From contig CAYWNA010000132.1 of NCBI GenBank assembly GCA_964459305.1, positions 1-35,033 on the forward strand: 35,033 bases of DNA, read 5' to 3'. Position numbers and translations under genes: made by a program. The notes beneath the pieces are model-generated. The model was not told the origin of the DNA and searched no databases. It was given only the letters and a program-made list of their open reading frames with translations. This DNA is from CAYWNA01 sp964459305. GTDB taxonomy: Bacteria > Planctomycetota > Planctomycetia > Pirellulales > Pirellulaceae. Each line of letters begins with the position of its first letter. The stretch's first letter is position 1. Below are positions 8,701-14,654 of this stretch, one piece after another.

Positions 8701-8950
8701 CGTTCGCCGGATCGGCGTCCAAGCCGTGGACCAGATACTGGTTCGAGGCACGCAAGGCCGCGGTAAGGCGGCCATCGCCACAACCGACGTGCACGATCAG
8801 TCCGCCTGGTACGCCGGCCTCCTGGAGAACCGACTGAGCGAAGTCCTCGGCCGATGCGGTACTGCACGCCGGTGGCAACGCCAGCGGCGTGCACACCAGA
8901 ACCACGACTGAAACGATGTGAACGCGATAGGATGGGTTGAGTGATTGCAT
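5753..8950 (-). CDS. Exported methyltransferase-like / double PQQ-propeller fusion protein
   Basis: A 1065-residue protein. Residues 1-34 are a signal peptide (hydrophobic core, ASA cleavage region). Residues about 40-145 have a class I SAM-methyltransferase fold: motif I VHVGCGDGRL at 53-62, the acidic residue of motif II in LDAD, and a late APGG turn. Residues about 165-640 and about 655-1065 are two PQQ-like (BamB/quinoprotein alcohol dehydrogenase type) beta-propellers; the first opens with DEWTHWLYDPTGNAV, the second with FWPTYRHDAARTG. Start ATG 8950 is preceded by CGGAG six bases upstream. The odd feature is a SAM-binding fold on an exported protein, since SAM is not expected outside the cytoplasm; it may be a structural relic. 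Heptanucleotide repeats encode both linkers. The substrate is unknown. Confidence 0.75.
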   Translation of the reverse strand: MQSLNPSYRVHIVSVVVLVCTPLALPPACSTASAEDFAQSVLQEAGVPGGLIVHVGCGDGRLTAALRASNQYLVHGLDADPANVELARQHVRSCGLYGPVSVELLSGAQLPYADNLVNLLVASGDYQLAKEEILRVLAPGGVAVTLDPETRNLKPETLFTKPRPPDLDEWTHWLYDPTGNAVGQDGVVGPPRRFQWVAGPLWSRHHNTVPGVSAMVSAGGRVFTIVDEGPPGMAGTTPDKWFLVARDAFNGIELWRKPIADWGWQAWSTIWNERFNQPNNVPKRLVAVDDRVYVTLGFNAELTALDAATGEVVKRYEGTGLTDEILYQDGLLILSINNEPQGPGQVKDKPPVSKYVAVFDAKTGARRWSAGDFVGNSTKTGPVERVTHLLLAALGNQVFMLDRDAVVSLDLATGRQLWRSPRPDSSDYTSRYHHRMSEMCTLVATDDVVLLCQLEPIQKRIGWRVIKARLQAYERKTGESLWEYRCGNWGHFCVPDVFVAQGLVWVHDQETMSIVGLEPLSGTEKRRLSTEKALDNGHHHRCYRNKATERYLMTSYRGVEFVDWASGDVDRNHWVRGSCRYGVMPCNGLLYSTPHPCDCYITSKLNGFYALAPEGRTKGKEATQRMAAAEATDRLEKGPAYDASDLQPAASSLQSSFWPTYRHDAARTGCAGGPAPTNLKVMWKTTLPGGRISAPVVAEGKVLVSSVDAHTVHALDADGGGPQWSYVAAGRVDTPPTVWNGRAIFGCRSGWVVCLRMSDGAIVWRFRAAPGDRHVVAHGGLESAWPVHGSVLVRGGKAYATAGRSSFLDGGVLAYCLDAATGKVLDERRIAHPQDMPVDTGRNQSDDTGFLSDLLVSEGDGVYMRHLQLFGADEAKVGWGQRVGATAGMLDDSWFNRTVWLVDGRDQGELLVHDDGGIYAVRVHKSRGHGNYIEPGTNAYQIVATDRTPTTAPKPGRQDKLNTTKWPRPKKMRWSQPVPIRVTAMAVGGDTLLCAGTPDSLDPDEPWAAYEGKRGGALFALATTDGAKMAEMKLDAAPVYDGMAVASGRLYLSTANGTLLSIGDR
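6984..7018. repeat. Heptanucleotide tandem repeat in the propeller-propeller linker
   Basis: Five tandem 7-bp units with consensus GAAGGCT (GAAGACT, GAAGGCT, AGAGGCT, GCAGGCT, GAAGGTC). They lie inside the fusion gene, and on the coding strand encode a Ser/Leu/Gln/Ala-rich linker at about residues 645-656, between the two propellers. Confidence 0.6.
8480..8507. repeat. Heptanucleotide tandem repeat in the methyltransferase-propeller linker
   Basis: Four tandem 7-bp units: GGTCTCA, GGTTTCA, GGTTTCG, GGTTTCA. They lie inside the fusion gene and encode the linker ETRNLKPETL at about residues 148-157, between the methyltransferase-like domain and the first propeller. The unit differs in sequence from that at 6984-7018, but both have a 7-bp period starting with a GG-pyrimidine-T pattern on the plus strand. 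Confidence 0.65.
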
Positions 8951-9386
8951 CTATGTCTCCGTCGAAATCGCCTGCCTTCCGCGATGAAAGGCAGACTCGT
9001 TTGAAGTCTGGTCTGTCGTGAGATGACGCCTCCGATACGACCGCAGCCGAAGTCTGCCGCACGGCCACCGATGACGAAAAACATGGAGGCTACCGCCTGC
9101 ATTGTACATCCACTATGGCGGCTCGTCATCGCCCAAATCCCACGGCAGGCGGTCATCACGGTCGCCGACCTGCGGCCCGCTCTCTGTGCTGCAGGGGATC
9201 ACCGAAAAGGAATACCGTGGCGTTCGCCTTTGGCTCGATCTAATTCTTCGCGGCTGGGCGCACTCAACGAGGTTGCCAGACAGGAGCACGGCGAGTTAGT
9301 ATGGCCTGGTCTGGACGTCGAGCCAAAGAACACCACAGGCGTCGAACGACAAGGATACAGACGAAATCGACACGGGGAGACCAGCA
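8951..9386. other. Divergent intergenic region with a 5' leader hairpin
   Basis: The gap lies between two divergently transcribed genes and should hold both promoters; I could not assign either with confidence. In the leader of the minus-strand gene there is a hairpin with stem CTGCCTT/AAGGCAG (8972-8978 with 8988-8994), about 22 bases before the start codon. On the plus side GGGGAG sits about eight bases before the ATG of the FGE-like gene. No open frame in the gap looks like a real protein. Confidence 0.4.
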
Positions 9387-10244
9387 ATGCGACTCGTTAC
9401 CATCTTTCTGCTATTGTCTGCGGCCGTTCACTCCGTGAGCGGTGACGAACCGCCACGGGCGATTTCGCCGTTTAGTACGGATGAAGCGAAGGCTCACCAA
9501 CAAGCGTGGGCCAAACATCTGCAACGGCCCACTCAGTTGACAAACGCATTGGGCATGAAGTTCTCGCTGATACCGCCCGGCCAGTTCACAATGGGTAGCC
9601 CGAAGGATGAGGAATGGCATCGCGATGACGAAGTCCAGCACCGGGTGACGCTTACCAATGCCTTCTACATGGAAACGACCGAAGTGACGCAAGGCCAGTT
9701 CAAGGCGATGACGGGCGAGAATCCCAGCTTCTTCAGTGGCGATGATTTGCCAGTCGAAACCGTAACGTGGGAACAGGCGGCCGAGTTCTGTCGAAAGTTG
9801 AGCGAGAGGGAAGGGAGGCGGTATCGTCTGCCGACCGAGGCCGAATGGGAATACGCATGTCGCGCCGGGACGACGACTCCCTTTCACACGGGGCGGACAG
9901 TCACCCCCGGTCAAGCTAACTACGACGGCAACCGTACCTACGCAGGTGGGCCAAAAGGCGTGTTTCGCGAGACGACCACGACGGCTGGCAGTTTGGCTGT
10001 AAACGCGTGGGGCATTTACGACATGCACGGCAACGTGTGGGAATGGTGTTCGGACTGGTACAGCGAGTATACCGCCGGAGACATTCGCGACCCGACGGGG
10101 CCACCGCAGGGAGATCGCCGGGTATTCCGCGGCGGTTGCTGGATCAACTTTCCGGCAGTCTGCCGCTCGGCGAACCGCGCCAAGGTCGTGCCGGTCAGTT
10201 GGAACTTCCACCTGGGATTTCGCGCCGTTCGCGAGTTGGAGTGA
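9387..10244 (+). CDS. Exported formylglycine-generating-enzyme-like (SUMF1 family) protein
   Basis: A 285-residue protein with a signal peptide (residues 1-19, SVSG cleavage region) and one FGE-sulfatase domain from about residue 48 to the end. Typical phrases are IPPGQFTMGSP, LPTEAEWEYACRAGT, YDMHGNVWEWCSDWY and RGGCWINFPAVCRSANR near the C-terminus. True FGE uses two Cys four residues apart; here the Cys at 251 and 259 are further apart, so maturation of sulfatases is not assured despite sulfatases in the window. Export also argues against a role on cytoplasmic precursors. Start ATG 9387 follows GGGGAG by eight bases. It converges on the next gene with only 14 bp between the stop codons. 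Many planctomycetes have large families of such proteins with unknown roles. Confidence 0.85.
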   Translation: MRLVTIFLLLSAAVHSVSGDEPPRAISPFSTDEAKAHQQAWAKHLQRPTQLTNALGMKFSLIPPGQFTMGSPKDEEWHRDDEVQHRVTLTNAFYMETTEVTQGQFKAMTGENPSFFSGDDLPVETVTWEQAAEFCRKLSEREGRRYRLPTEAEWEYACRAGTTTPFHTGRTVTPGQANYDGNRTYAGGPKGVFRETTTTAGSLAVNAWGIYDMHGNVWEWCSDWYSEYTAGDIRDPTGPPQGDRRVFRGGCWINFPAVCRSANRAKVVPVSWNFHLGFRAVRELE

Positions 10245-10258
10245 ACGCCTAAGTCGGG

Positions 10259-11533
10259 CTATTCCGCAGCTTGGTGGCGAACATCCAGGCACACCAACCG
10301 GCCCATGTTGTCTTTGGCATAGATGCGACCGTTGGCCAAGACGGGCATGACCCAGCAGCGGCCGTCGAGCACCTTGGCACGGGCCCGCTCGCGATATTCT
10401 TCGGGTGTTGCGTCGGCAATGACCACTTCGCCCTTTTCATCCAGGATGATCAGTTTTCCGTCCGCGATCATCAGCGTGCCGTAGCGCGCGAAACGGCTTT
10501 CGGACCAGACAATCGTACCGTCACGCAGGTCAAAGCACATCAGTTGCCCGCGCGATTTCTCACTGATGCAGTAGACATGCCCGTCGTACACGACCGCACT
10601 GTTCATCTTGGTTTCCAGGTCTTGATTCAGCCAAAGTTGTTGAGGACTCCCTGCGCCGAGTTGAAATAGTGCCCCGCGGGCGCTTCGTCCTCCGTAGCCC
10701 GTCGAGATAAACAGTCGGTCACCGACAACCGACGGAGTGGATGCGTTGCAGTCGTAATAGGTCCTCCAATCAATCCGCCAGAGTTCTTCACCCGTTTTCA
10801 AATGGTGAGCCACCATCGCTCGGGCCTTGAAGACCAACACGCCTCGGCGGCCAGCGTGCTGGAAGGGGATGGGGGTGGCGTAGCCTGCCAGGTCGTTGCC
10901 GACGCCCCAAATCTTGCGCCCCGTGGTCTTCTCCAGGGCGACGGTCGAATTGCCGTCCGCACCCGTATCCAGGATCAGCCGTTCTCCGACGACAAGCGGC
11001 GAGCCCGCGTATTTCCAACTGGAATAACGTCCGCCGAAATCCTCGACCAGATGCTTTTGCCAGGCGACACAACCGTCCTCAATGTTTAGGCAATGTAGTT
11101 GCCCGTCGTAGCTGAGCGCATAGACAAACGAGCCATCCACGGTCGGCGTCGACGCGGGGCCGCCTTCGAATTGCCGAGCGTCGAATTTGCAGGAGTATGC
11201 GAACTGCCAGAGCACGCGGCCGCTTTCTGTGTCCAAGCACCAAACCACGTCCTGGTCCTGGCCACTGCGGCTGCCCATCGTGAACATTCGGTTGCCCGCG
11301 ACGACGACACTCGAAGCACCGATGCCGACATCGGCCCTCCAGGCCACCTTGGGCCCGCCGGCTGGCCATTCCGCCGACCAACCGGTTTCCGTTGAAATCC
11401 CGTTGTAGCTGGGACCGCGGAAAAACGTCCAATCGTCGGCCCTGGTGGTCGCGGTGAGCGCCCACAGAACGGTGCAGGTTGCGGCGCACCAAAACAGGAG
11501 GCCAAGCGTTTCGTTTCTGCCGCGATTTCTCAT
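10259..11533 (-). CDS. Exported PQQ-like beta-propeller protein (BamB-type)
   Basis: A 424-residue protein made of one propeller with repeated blades of the form VVAGNRMFTMG, VWCLDTESGRVLWQ, VYALSYDGQLHCLN and IVWSESRFARYGT, each with the Trp-docking pattern G-x-x-x-W. Residues 1-33 from the chosen ATG (11533) form a signal peptide ending in TTRA. An earlier in-frame ATG at 11569 and a TTG/GTG region further upstream would add a charged leader without changing the mature protein; 11533 gives a normal signal peptide, although its ribosome site is weak (GGGA close to the ATG). Such proteins are often annotated as outer membrane assembly factor BamB, but in planctomycetes they are a large paralogous family. 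No PQQ-dependent catalytic residues can be confirmed. It follows the radical SAM gene on the same strand. Confidence 0.8.
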   Translation of the reverse strand: MRNRGRNETLGLLFWCAATCTVLWALTATTRADDWTFFRGPSYNGISTETGWSAEWPAGGPKVAWRADVGIGASSVVVAGNRMFTMGSRSGQDQDVVWCLDTESGRVLWQFAYSCKFDARQFEGGPASTPTVDGSFVYALSYDGQLHCLNIEDGCVAWQKHLVEDFGGRYSSWKYAGSPLVVGERLILDTGADGNSTVALEKTTGRKIWGVGNDLAGYATPIPFQHAGRRGVLVFKARAMVAHHLKTGEELWRIDWRTYYDCNASTPSVVGDRLFISTGYGGRSARGALFQLGAGSPQQLWLNQDLETKMNSAVVYDGHVYCISEKSRGQLMCFDLRDGTIVWSESRFARYGTLMIADGKLIILDEKGEVVIADATPEEYRERARAKVLDGRCWVMPVLANGRIYAKDNMGRLVCLDVRHQAAE

Positions 11534-11705
11534 TTTCCCAGCGTGCCTAACATCCCAATAGTTGTCCATGTCATCTCCGAATATATGGCCGTTTCTTCGA
11601 CCACATCTCCCGAATGCAAGACATCGGTCCACGGGCATTCTCTTCGTCCTGGATTGCTTTGCATTGGGAAACGTGCTGAGATTGACTCACCGAGGTCACG
11701 ACCCG

Positions 11706-11721
11706 TTCTCGTCGGCGAGAA
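11706..11721 (-). terminator. Possible hairpin terminator after the radical SAM gene
   Basis: A perfect 6-bp stem, TTCTCG/CGAGAA, around a 4-base loop, starting about 20 bases downstream of the radical SAM stop codon. There is no T-run after it, so intrinsic termination is doubtful. Confidence 0.25.
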
Positions 11722-11740
11722 GAAGCCAACCTTGGGGGCC

Positions 11741-13009
11741 TTATCCTTTATCGCCTTGCTCGGCGTCCAATTCAGGCTGTTCCGCTTGCGGGTCTTTCCA
11801 GTTTTCCGGCTGGAAGTGCTTGGCGTATGCGCCGTAGTCGTTGAACCAGAGTCGTTTGCCCAACCGATACACCCAGCTCTTTTCCGGGATGGCAACGTCG
11901 GGGTTGTATTGCGAGGTTCGGCTCTCCATGGCCTCCAGTTCGGCCATTACTGTGCCGCGGGCGGTTGTGTCGCGTGCGTCATGGCGCTCGACCAGTTCGC
12001 GCAACAGATCCGGGCGTTCCAGCAGGATGCATCCTCGTGTGTATGTGGCAGCCGTTTCGCGAAAGTCCTTCAGGAACTCGGACGTGTCAAAAATCTCTTT
12101 CAGTGAACGATCGTCATAGATTGAGTCCTTGGCGATCTGAATCACCGGACACGGCTCGATGTCGCCCCAAGGTCCGACGTGGTGTGTGAATCCGGTCGCG
12201 GCCGGACAAAGCGCCCCGCCCAGTCCGTCATGGTAGGCGTCGACAAAAATGATGGGCTTCCGAGCTCGCATTTCCACGACGAATTCGCGGGCGCGACGTT
12301 GCTGGTCGGGTGTGAGGGCCAACTCGGGCATGGGAGACGGCCCCGACGGCCGATAGATGTGAAACCAAGCGTACATGACGCCCATTTCAATGAGCCGGTC
12401 TACCCACTGCTCGGTGAGCAGATCCAGGTTTGTCTGACACAGACTCGTGCAAACGCCCGTGAACAACTTGTGCTTCAGGCAGTTCTCAAGACCGGCCATC
12501 GTTCGGTTCCACACTTCCTTGTGCCCGCGCCGCTCGTCGCTAACAATCTCGTTCCCTTCGACGCTGATCAGCGGAGTCGCATTGCCCAACCGCCGGAGTT
12601 CTTTGGCAACGTCGTCCGAGATGAAATGGCCGTTGGTGAATATTTGGAAATAACAGTCGCGATGGTTACCGAGAATCTCCAGCAGTTCGGCGTGCATGAA
12701 CGGTTCACCGCCCAGGATTCCGAAGAACGAGTTGCCTGCCTGCTTCGCCTCGTCGATCAGCCGATCCATGGCGGCGACTTCGATCTTCCCCTGCTTGGCT
12801 GTCACGTCGACCCAGCAGCCCTGGCAGCGGCAATTGCAGATGTTGGTGACCGAGACGTATATGAATGGCGGAAAGAACTCGCCGCGTTTCAGACGCCGTT
12901 TGTGCTTGTGAATGGACCGAATGCCCTTGAAGCCGGCCTTCCATGCCAAATTCCATAGCAGGCGTTTGTCGGTTTCCAGGAGCAAGCGTTTTGCGAAACG
13001 GATATACAT
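11741..13009 (-). CDS. Radical SAM protein with C-terminal Cys-rich (SPASM-like) region
   Basis: A 422-residue cytoplasmic protein. The [4Fe-4S] motif is CNCRCQGC (CX3CX2C: Cys58, Cys62, Cys65), followed by the GGEPF glycine-rich motif, which binds SAM. Four later Cys in ALCPA, EPCPV and RGCILL and nearby may bind an auxiliary cluster. Start chosen at ATG 13009 (AAGG about seven bases upstream), because the longer frame to 13105 would read through the big palindrome at 13065-13151. It lies 200 bp downstream of the EboF-like gene on the same strand. The substrate is unknown. The general layout recalls the HpnH/PqqE-type enzymes, but I cannot assign a reaction; the C-terminal 70 residues are charged and Pro-rich without a known domain. 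Confidence 0.8.
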   Translation of the reverse strand: MYIRFAKRLLLETDKRLLWNLAWKAGFKGIRSIHKHKRRLKRGEFFPPFIYVSVTNICNCRCQGCWVDVTAKQGKIEVAAMDRLIDEAKQAGNSFFGILGGEPFMHAELLEILGNHRDCYFQIFTNGHFISDDVAKELRRLGNATPLISVEGNEIVSDERRGHKEVWNRTMAGLENCLKHKLFTGVCTSLCQTNLDLLTEQWVDRLIEMGVMYAWFHIYRPSGPSPMPELALTPDQQRRAREFVVEMRARKPIIFVDAYHDGLGGALCPAATGFTHHVGPWGDIEPCPVIQIAKDSIYDDRSLKEIFDTSEFLKDFRETAATYTRGCILLERPDLLRELVERHDARDTTARGTVMAELEAMESRTSQYNPDVAIPEKSWVYRLGKRLWFNDYGAYAKHFQPENWKDPQAEQPELDAEQGDKG

Positions 13010-13064
13010 GCAATACCTTGTCTGTGCTGGTTGCAGGAGCGTTTGTACGCGCGGCCAGTCCGGG

Positions 13065-13151
13065 ATTCGTTTAACCCGTAGCCGGAGGCGCTGGCGGGCA
13101 GCCACGTGGTCAGCCCATTCGCCAGCGCCTCCGGCTACGGGTTTAACGAAT
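13065..13151. repeat. Long near-perfect palindrome with nested inner palindrome
   Basis: Arms 13065-13096 and 13120-13151 (32 bases each) match at 31 of 32 positions. The 23-base loop contains its own palindrome, CCACGTGG, flanked by GGC and GCC. Each arm also contains a possible 5-bp hairpin around GCCGG and CTGGC. It sits between the stop of the EboF-like gene and the start of the radical SAM gene, both on the minus strand, so as RNA it would form a very strong hairpin between the two cistrons. Confidence 0.8.
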
Positions 13152-13209
13152 TGTGCGCGACGCTGTGTTTCTCACGGTTCCCACACCAATTCTAGCATCA
13201 CGCGCTGGG

Positions 13210-14532
13210 CTATTGAAACTGGTCGAGCACGACTTCCGCAACGTCCGTATCGGCCAGTGACGTTGACGCCAGAACTCCGGACCGGGATGCAAGCAGAACG
13301 CCGCGTTGGTCTTCGCTGGTGACTGGCGCGCCGTGCGATCCCTTAATCAGTGTGGCATCCAGTGGGATTCCTTTGGTGGCCATGTCAAAGTGCAATTCGA
13401 CCGGATCATAGCCGGGCTTGCGGTGGATGTCGACGGTGCGCGCAAACGCCGGTGCGTTTGCATCGTCCAGCCACCAGTAGTAGGCTTGCCAACTCTTTGG
13501 TGTGGAAATCAGGATCACTTCGCCCGAGCGTTCGTGATCCATGTGGTACTTCGCACGGTCATCGCCAGCTAAGATTTCCGCGATACCATCGGTGCCCGTG
13601 AACAATTCCACAACGCGTTTGGTGGTTGCTGCGTCTGCATCTTTCACAAAAACATGCGAGGACTGGTGATCGACCAGCGCCCAGGCGCGGCTTGTCTCCA
13701 GATCGAGGTGTTCTCCGTCGTCTTCTGTGCAAACCTTCAGCAGGCCGTCATCGCGGAGTATGCGATTCGGATAGGTCACGTGATCTACAGGCGTGATAAC
13801 GTATTCACTGGCAGCCAACCACAGCAAGTCGGCGTCGCCATACGACTCGGCGAAGCCATCGATCAGTTTGCCGATCACTTCGTCCAATTCAGCCAAGGCG
13901 GCCTGAGCCAGCGGGCTGTCTGGGCCGGTCTTCTGAGCTGCGTAGTCCAGGTGCGGCAAATACAAATAGAAGAAGCTCGGTTTGAATCGAGTTGCTGTAT
14001 GGATTGCAGAATCGACGATCCATGCCGAAGACTTGATATTAGCGATTGGACCCCAGAAGTGTTGCAGGGGGAAATGGCCGCAACGGTCGCGAAGTTCGCC
14101 ATACAGTTCGGTTGGTCTTGTGTAGCACCACAAATCTTCCGTTCCATCCGGATTGTGAACGGGCGCTGGCATGCACACGTAGTCGGCTCCGCAGCCTTTG
14201 CTGAGCATCGGAAACCACACGGCCGAGGCGATGGCGGGGTCTCGCTGGTGAAGCAAATCCCAAATCTGAGGACATTGGATCTTATCGTTCCAAGCCGTCC
14301 ACATTTCGACCTGCTGTTCGGCTCGCCAATAGAACCCGTTCCCGATCACACCGTGCTCGGCCGGTCGCCGGCCGGTCAGCATGTTTGCTTGCACCGGCCA
14401 GGTCACGCAAGGGAAGCTAGGTGTGAGCGACGACTTCTCGCCGGCGGACATCAACGTGGCGAGCCGTGGCATGGATGCCAGATCCTGTTCGCGCAGTGCG
14501 GGAATGGAAAACAAAACGACGTGCTTGGTCAT
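13210..14532 (-). CDS. EboF-like alkaline-phosphatase-superfamily protein
   Basis: A 440-residue protein of the type I phosphodiesterase/nucleotide pyrophosphatase fold. Segments match those I recall from EboF of the ebo cluster: PCVTWPVQANMLTG with the nucleophile-like Thr44, EHGVIGNGFYWR, FFYLYLPHLDY, VDHQSSHVFV, YWWLDDANAPAFARTVDIHRKPGYDPVE and IPLDATLIKGSHG. The usual metal-binding SDHG motif reads SEYVITP here and the N-terminal metal Asp is not evident, so hydrolase activity is uncertain. There is no signal peptide. Known ebo clusters also carry UbiA, dehydroquinate-synthase-like and TIM-barrel genes and are linked to export of secondary metabolite precursors; none of those partners is in this window. 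Here the partner is a radical SAM protein. Start ATG 14532 lacks a strong ribosome site. Confidence 0.7.
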   Translation of the reverse strand: MTKHVVLFSIPALREQDLASMPRLATLMSAGEKSSLTPSFPCVTWPVQANMLTGRRPAEHGVIGNGFYWRAEQQVEMWTAWNDKIQCPQIWDLLHQRDPAIASAVWFPMLSKGCGADYVCMPAPVHNPDGTEDLWCYTRPTELYGELRDRCGHFPLQHFWGPIANIKSSAWIVDSAIHTATRFKPSFFYLYLPHLDYAAQKTGPDSPLAQAALAELDEVIGKLIDGFAESYGDADLLWLAASEYVITPVDHVTYPNRILRDDGLLKVCTEDDGEHLDLETSRAWALVDHQSSHVFVKDADAATTKRVVELFTGTDGIAEILAGDDRAKYHMDHERSGEVILISTPKSWQAYYWWLDDANAPAFARTVDIHRKPGYDPVELHFDMATKGIPLDATLIKGSHGAPVTSEDQRGVLLASRSGVLASTSLADTDVAEVVLDQFQ

Positions 14533-14574
14533 GGTTCAAACTCGCGTATTGGTCTCAGGTTTTCGCTCCCCGGA

Positions 14575-14654
14575 GTTCGTAGTACCGGCTTCAGTCGGCT
14601 TCCCTCAGCAGAAACGCGTGCGACCCCTCTCCGCCTAAAGGCGGTACTACGAAC
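14575..14654. repeat. REPIN-like element, GTTCGTAGTACCG family, overlapping a stop codon
   Basis: Two inverted 24-base arms (14575-14598 and 14631-14654) agree at 21 positions and are separated by 32 bases. Both arms begin GTTCGTAGTACCG and each folds on itself: left CCGGCT/AGTCGG, right CCGCCT/AGGCGG, with one stem pair changing from G-T wobble to C-G. Read on the minus strand, the right arm supplies the last codons and the TAG stop (14647-14649) of the prolyl oligopeptidase gene. Confidence 0.7.

Noticed and set aside
13010..13105. A longer start for the radical SAM gene
   Set aside because: It would translate the arm of a palindrome; ATG 13009 has a ribosome site and a family-like N-terminus.
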